This document shows positions 60,615 to 64,000 of a DNA stretch of 64,000 bases, piece after piece (the stretch's first letter is position 1; each line of letters starts with the position of its first letter). The position numbers and the translations under genes are program-made. Source of the DNA: UBA710 sp051645705. Lineage in GTDB: Bacteria; Bacillota_I; Bacilli_A; Mycoplasmatales; Metamycoplasmataceae. The stretch is taken from the NCBI GenBank assembly GCA_051645705.1, contig JBOFBU010000002.1, positions 702,809 through 766,808 on the forward strand. The letters run 5' to 3'. The notes below the pieces were generated by a model that saw only the letters and a program-made list of their open reading frames with translations, was not told the DNA's origin and made no database searches.

Positions 60615-61020
60615 AGCAAAAAAACGGAAAAGAAAAAATTACTCTAAATAATATAAATAATATTATCTTTTAAAAAGATAACTATTTAAAATTAAAATTT
60701 ATTTTAGTTTTTTGTATGATTTTAAACTTAATATCATTTTTGACAATTTCTACTATAGATATTTTGATTCCAATATAAACAATTTTTAATTCTTGAAATT
60801 ATAATAATTTAAAAATAGAAATTAAAACATCGTCATAATCATAACTGGTTTTAATAGTTAAAAAGGTTTATTCTCTTAATGATCTAATAATTATGTTTAA
60901 TATATAAAAAAATAATAAAATTTAAAAATTAATTTTTATTCATAAATAAAAATTAATTAAATATGAAAATAGTTATACTATAATATTAATAAGTTAAAAA
61001 AAATATTAAAAGGCTTATTT
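60615..61020. other. AT-rich gap with degenerate duplicated sequence
   Basis: No gene is supported in these 406 bases. The stretch 60735-60900 (GATATTTTGATTCCAATA, ATAATTTAAAAATAGAAATT, TTAATGATCTAATAATTATG) is alignable by eye with 61910-62165, showing a duplicated, decayed block. A conceptual reading of part of it (NLKIEIKTSS then stops, VYSLNDLI) hints at an old coding region. It ends with the -10 box TATAAT (60979-60984) and the AAAAGGC site of the 61021 gene. Confidence 0.5.
60979..60984 (+). promoter_or_regulatory. -10 box upstream of the decayed repeat-array gene
   Basis: TATAAT 36 bases before ATG 61021. The surrounding sequence (ATAGTTATAC-TATAATATTAATAAGTTAAAAA, interrupted here) closely matches that before the intact gene at 62344, so the promoter type is shared but differs from that of genes 1 and 2. 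Confidence 0.45.
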
Positions 61021-61664
61021 ATGAGTAAAAAATTCATTTTATGATCATGCTTAACAGCGAGTTTTTTATCAGTAGCATCAATTTCAACAATTTTTGCCTT
61101 AATATCCGTTAAAGAAAATTATATTATTAATAATAAAAATTTAAAAATAAATTCTTTTCCCGGAATAACTAATATATCTGAAAAAGATATTAATACAATA
61201 ATTTCAACGACAGAACCTATAAATGATAGAGTTTTGGCTTTATCAAAATTATTTGAAGGGGTAAATGAAAAAAATATAAATAATTTTATAGTAGAACAAA
61301 TTTCAGATGAAACTATTATTTTAATTGCAAATGACAGTTATTTTTTTAATTCTAAAAATATAAAAATAGTAAGTGCTAATTATAAATTAGTAAAATTTTA
61401 AATATCACATCTAAAGAAGGAATAAATAATATTTCTTAAATAGATATTTAAATAATTACTTCAACTACAAATCAACTTAAAGATAGAGTTATTTCCCTAT
61501 CTAAATTATTTAATGGACTAACCGAACAAAACATCAATAATTTCAAAGTAGAAAAAACATTAACTTCAGTTACTTTAAAAGCTAATGAAGGATATGTTTT
61601 TGCTCCTAAATATCTTACAAGTATAAGGTCTGAAATGGATAAAGTTATAACTGATGAAATGTAA
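61021..61664 (+). pseudogene. Decayed repeat-array surface protein gene
   Basis: The N-terminal anchor (SKKFILWSCLTASFLSVASIS) and first repeat are intact and nearly identical to the 62344 protein. At 61391-61396 a run of five A in the intact paralogue is four A here, shifting the frame and reaching TAA at once. In the paralogous frame further stops follow (ISTTAA-type changes at about 61435-61455), then a partial repeat (SKLFNGLTEQNINNFKVEK, TLTSVTLKANEGYVF) and the tail PKYLTSIRSEMDKVITDEM. As it stands it could make only a roughly 125-residue anchored first repeat. The extra stops argue for true decay rather than simple slippage. Confidence 0.8.
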
Positions 61665-62343
61665 TACTAAAACTTGAAAATAAACATTAAAATTAAGATC
61701 TTTAAAATTACTATTTAATAATTTTTTTGTAAATAATACTAATGAGAAAATTACTTTAATAACTAATGAGGGTTATACTTTTTTTCTACAAATATTTTGT
61801 CTATAAGTACTCCATATATTAAAGTTACCCTTAAATTAATTTATATATAAAATCTATTTTAACTTTTTAATATTTTTAAATTCTTATTATTAGTAATATA
61901 ATTTCTTTTAACAGATATTTTGATATTAATAAACATAATTTTTAATCTTAAAAATTGATCAAAATTCATGATTTATTAATATTTTTCAAGATGGGTTGAT
62001 ATAATGATTACAATTATAAATTCACTAGAGGAATAAGTATTTTTTTTATAAAAAATTAATAATTTAAATTACGATAATTTAAAAACAGAAATTAAAATAT
62101 CACATAATCGCAAGTAGTTTTAAAAGATAAAATGATTATTTTTTTAATGATCTAGATTTATATTATTGAGAAACATGTTTTAGAATAGTTTTATTTAAAA
62201 ATCATAATATATACTATGATTTAAATAATAAAAAGAATAAAAAAATAATCGATAATCAAATTTTATATATAAAAAAATTTATTAAATATCAAAATAGTTA
62301 TATTATAATATTAGTAAGTTAAAAAATATTAAAAGGCTTATTT
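61665..62343. other. AT-rich gap with repeat-gene remnants
   Basis: No complete gene in these 679 bases. At 61738-61790 a fragment encodes TNEKITLITNEGYTF, the end of a repeat unit, followed by stops, so the array of the 61021 gene once extended further. 61910-62165 is the decayed duplicate of 60735-60900. The promoter TATAAT (62304-62309) and AAAAGGC before the next gene close the gap. Confidence 0.6.
62304..62309 (+). promoter_or_regulatory. -10 box of repeat-array gene 4
   Basis: TATAAT 34 bases before ATG 62344, in the same context as the box at 60979, with an AAAAGGC weak ribosome-binding site 8 bases before the ATG. Confidence 0.45.
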
Positions 62344-63744
62344 ATGAGTAAAAAATTTATTTTATGATCATGCTTAACAGCAAGTTTTTTATCATTAGCA
62401 TCAATGTCAACTATTTTTGTTTTAATATCTGTTAAAAGAAATTATATTACTAATAATAAGAATTTAAAAATAAATTCTTTTCCCGGAATAACTAATATAT
62501 CTGAAAAAGATATTAATACAATAATTTCAATGACAGAACCTATAAATGATAGAGTTTTGGCTTTATCAAAATTATTTGAAGGAGTAAATGAGAAAAATAT
62601 AAATAATTTTACAGTAGAACAAATTTCAAATGAAACTATTACTTTAATTGCAAATGAAACTTATTTTTTTAATTCTGAAGATATAAAAACATTAAGTGCT
62701 AATTATAAATTAGTAAAAATTTTAAATATAAAAGCAAAAGAAGGAATAAATATTATTTCTTCAGCAGATATTGAAATAATTACTTCAACTACAAACCAAC
62801 CTAAAGATAGAGTTGCTATTTTATCTAAATTATTTGATGGAGTAACCGAAGAAAACGTCAATAATTTCAAAGTGGAAAAAACTTCTAATAGTGAAATTAC
62901 TTTAATTGCTAATGATGGCTTTTCGTTTGGTTTAGAAACGTTTCCTAAAATAACTGTAGATATTAAATTTATCGAAGTTTTAAATGTAATGGTTAATCCA
63001 GGAATTAATTTTATAATTTCAGAAGATCTTGATGCAATAGTTTCTACTACAAATCAACTTAAAGATAGAGTTGCTGCTTTAAATAAAATATTTAAGGGAG
63101 TAACTGAACAAAACATCAATAATTTCAAAGTAGAAAAAACTTCTAGTAGTAAAATTACTTTAATTGCTAATGAAGGTTTTGGTTTTGGTATTTCAATAGT
63201 TCCTCAAATAAGTTCAGAAATAGAAATTGTTCAAATTTTAAACATAAAGAATAAATCAGGAATTATTAATATTACTCAAGATGATATTGATATAATTACT
63301 TCAACTACAAATCAACTTAAAGATAGAGTTGCTGCCTTATCTAAATTATTTGATGGAGTAACCGAACAAAATATCAATAATTTCAAAGTAGAAAAAACAT
63401 TAACTTCAGTTACTCTAAAAGCTAATGAAGGTTTTGTTTTTACATCATTAGCAACTTCTCTAACAATTAATATAAAAATAGTTACAATTTTACCTATAAC
63501 AGCAAAACCAGGAATTAATAATATTACTAATTCGGATATTGTTGATATGATAGCAATTACAATTCCGATAAAAAATAAAGTAATTGCCCTATCTAAAGTA
63601 TTTAATGGAATAACTGAAGAAAATGCTGTTAATGTTACTATAAAAAAACCTTCTGATACAGTATTAATTTTAATAGCCAACGAAGGCTTTGTTTTTAATT
63701 CTTCATTAGCAACTTCTCTACCTGTAAATATAAAAATAGTTTAA
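62344..63744 (+). CDS. Repeat-array membrane-anchored surface protein 4 (Mvsp-like)
   Basis: A 466-residue protein starting at ATG 62344 (SKKFILWSCLTASFLSLAS; the internal Met at 62404 would remove the anchor). Hydrophobic anchor to about residue 33, then five repeats of about 85-88 residues. Repeats 2-4 share the variant TTNQLKDRVA-ALSKLFDGVTEQNINNFKVEKT and are closer to one another than to those of genes 1 and 2, suggesting recent internal expansion. The protein stops at VNIKIV, exactly where the next repeat should begin; the bases after the stop (TTTAAATTTTTAAATATA) still resemble a repeat start, so the array was probably shortened by mutation. Confidence 0.82.
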
Positions 63745-63855
63745 ATTTTTAAATATATTAATAATTTAGAATATATAAAATTAATCTTATTTATATATAA
63801 TATAAATTGAGTATTTCTTACTATTTTTATCTTTTATAGGATAAGAAAGGTTTAT

Positions 63856-64000
63856 ATGAGCAAAAAATTTATTATTAGCGCAAATGTAGTTTCGGGCTTT
63901 ATTAATTTATTATCGATATCATCAATTGTAACTGTCGTTGTTTTAGTTACTTTAAAAACTTATGCATTAAATAATAAAAATTTAAAAATAGATCCATATT
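63856..64000 (+). CDS. Repeat-array surface protein 5, N-terminus only (runs off the window)
   Basis: ATG 63856 with AGAAAGG upstream; 48 residues are visible. SKKFIISANVVSGFINLLS and a hydrophobic stretch SIVTVVVLVTL form the same type of anchor, followed by NNKNLKIDPY, the beginning of repeat 1 (compare NNKNLKINSF in the 62344 protein). The rest lies beyond base 64000. Confidence 0.8.
   Translation, partial: MSKKFIISANVVSGFINLLSISSIVTVVVLVTLKTYALNNKNLKIDPY

Noticed and set aside
57345..63744. ~260-bp periodic repeats as a satellite or non-coding repeat
   Set aside because: The period is a multiple of three, third positions vary most and frames stay open, so these are protein repeats.

Overview
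This window is an AT-rich (roughly one-quarter GC by eye) mollicute chromosome segment read with translation table 4. UGA is tryptophan: many long genes (GatB, EF-G, RpsG, FtsY, LacZ, helicases) are continuous only if TGA is sense, and TGG is rare. Cell-wall synthesis genes are absent, lipoproteins and repeat-bearing surface proteins are abundant, and genes overlap tightly. The arrays of ~85-88 residue repeats at the right end resemble the variable surface proteins (Mvsp) described in Mycoplasma mobile, so a member of that part of the Hominis group is my best guess; this is inference, not identification.

Layout. 1-5280: a restriction/defence island with a DUF262 protein running off the left edge, a divergent C5-cytosine DNA methyltransferase, an unknown small protein, and a DUF4145-DUF262-DUF1524 (GmrSD/SspE-like) protein. 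5264-9339: a polytopic membrane protein, a MupG/DUF871 hydrolase with its PTS IIA partner, and a small membrane protein. 9336-13430: gatCAB (Glu/Asp-tRNA amidotransferase) with a YihY/BrkB membrane protein. 13687-17844: a 1385-residue SF1 helicase with a nuclease-like tail. 17893-18963: L10 leader, rplJ-rplL and terminator. 19008-21583: a fused ABC transporter, Dps and a small unknown protein. 21588-29277: a lactose/galactose operon lacZ-galE-galK-galT::galM, where galT and galM form one gene. 29571-34182: an APC-type permease with a long cytosolic tail and a GH63-like glycosidase. 34305-43131: an ABC ATPase and permease followed by two very large anchored surface proteins. 43118-50752: five BspA-like leucine-rich-repeat lipoproteins produced by tandem duplication. 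50757-52658: a PD-(D/E)XK nuclease + DUF2075 helicase. 52819-57164: rpsL-rpsG-fusA and convergent ftsY. 57252-64000: a family of repeat-array membrane-anchored proteins (three intact, one decayed, one cut by the window end).

How it works together. The sugar block would hydrolyse lactose to glucose and galactose (LacZ), equilibrate anomers (GalM domain), phosphorylate galactose (GalK) and convert it by GalT/GalE. The right-hand third is surface-antigen real estate where duplication, module fusion, segment sharing and gene decay are all directly visible. Several genes (starts at 903-, 7045-, 19008+, 34305+, nearly 57164-) have a -10 box only 6-9 bases from the start codon and no Shine-Dalgarno, so they probably give leaderless mRNAs. 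The strongest candidate for an undescribed system is the methyltransferase-X-DUF262/DUF1524 operon at 1107-5280.
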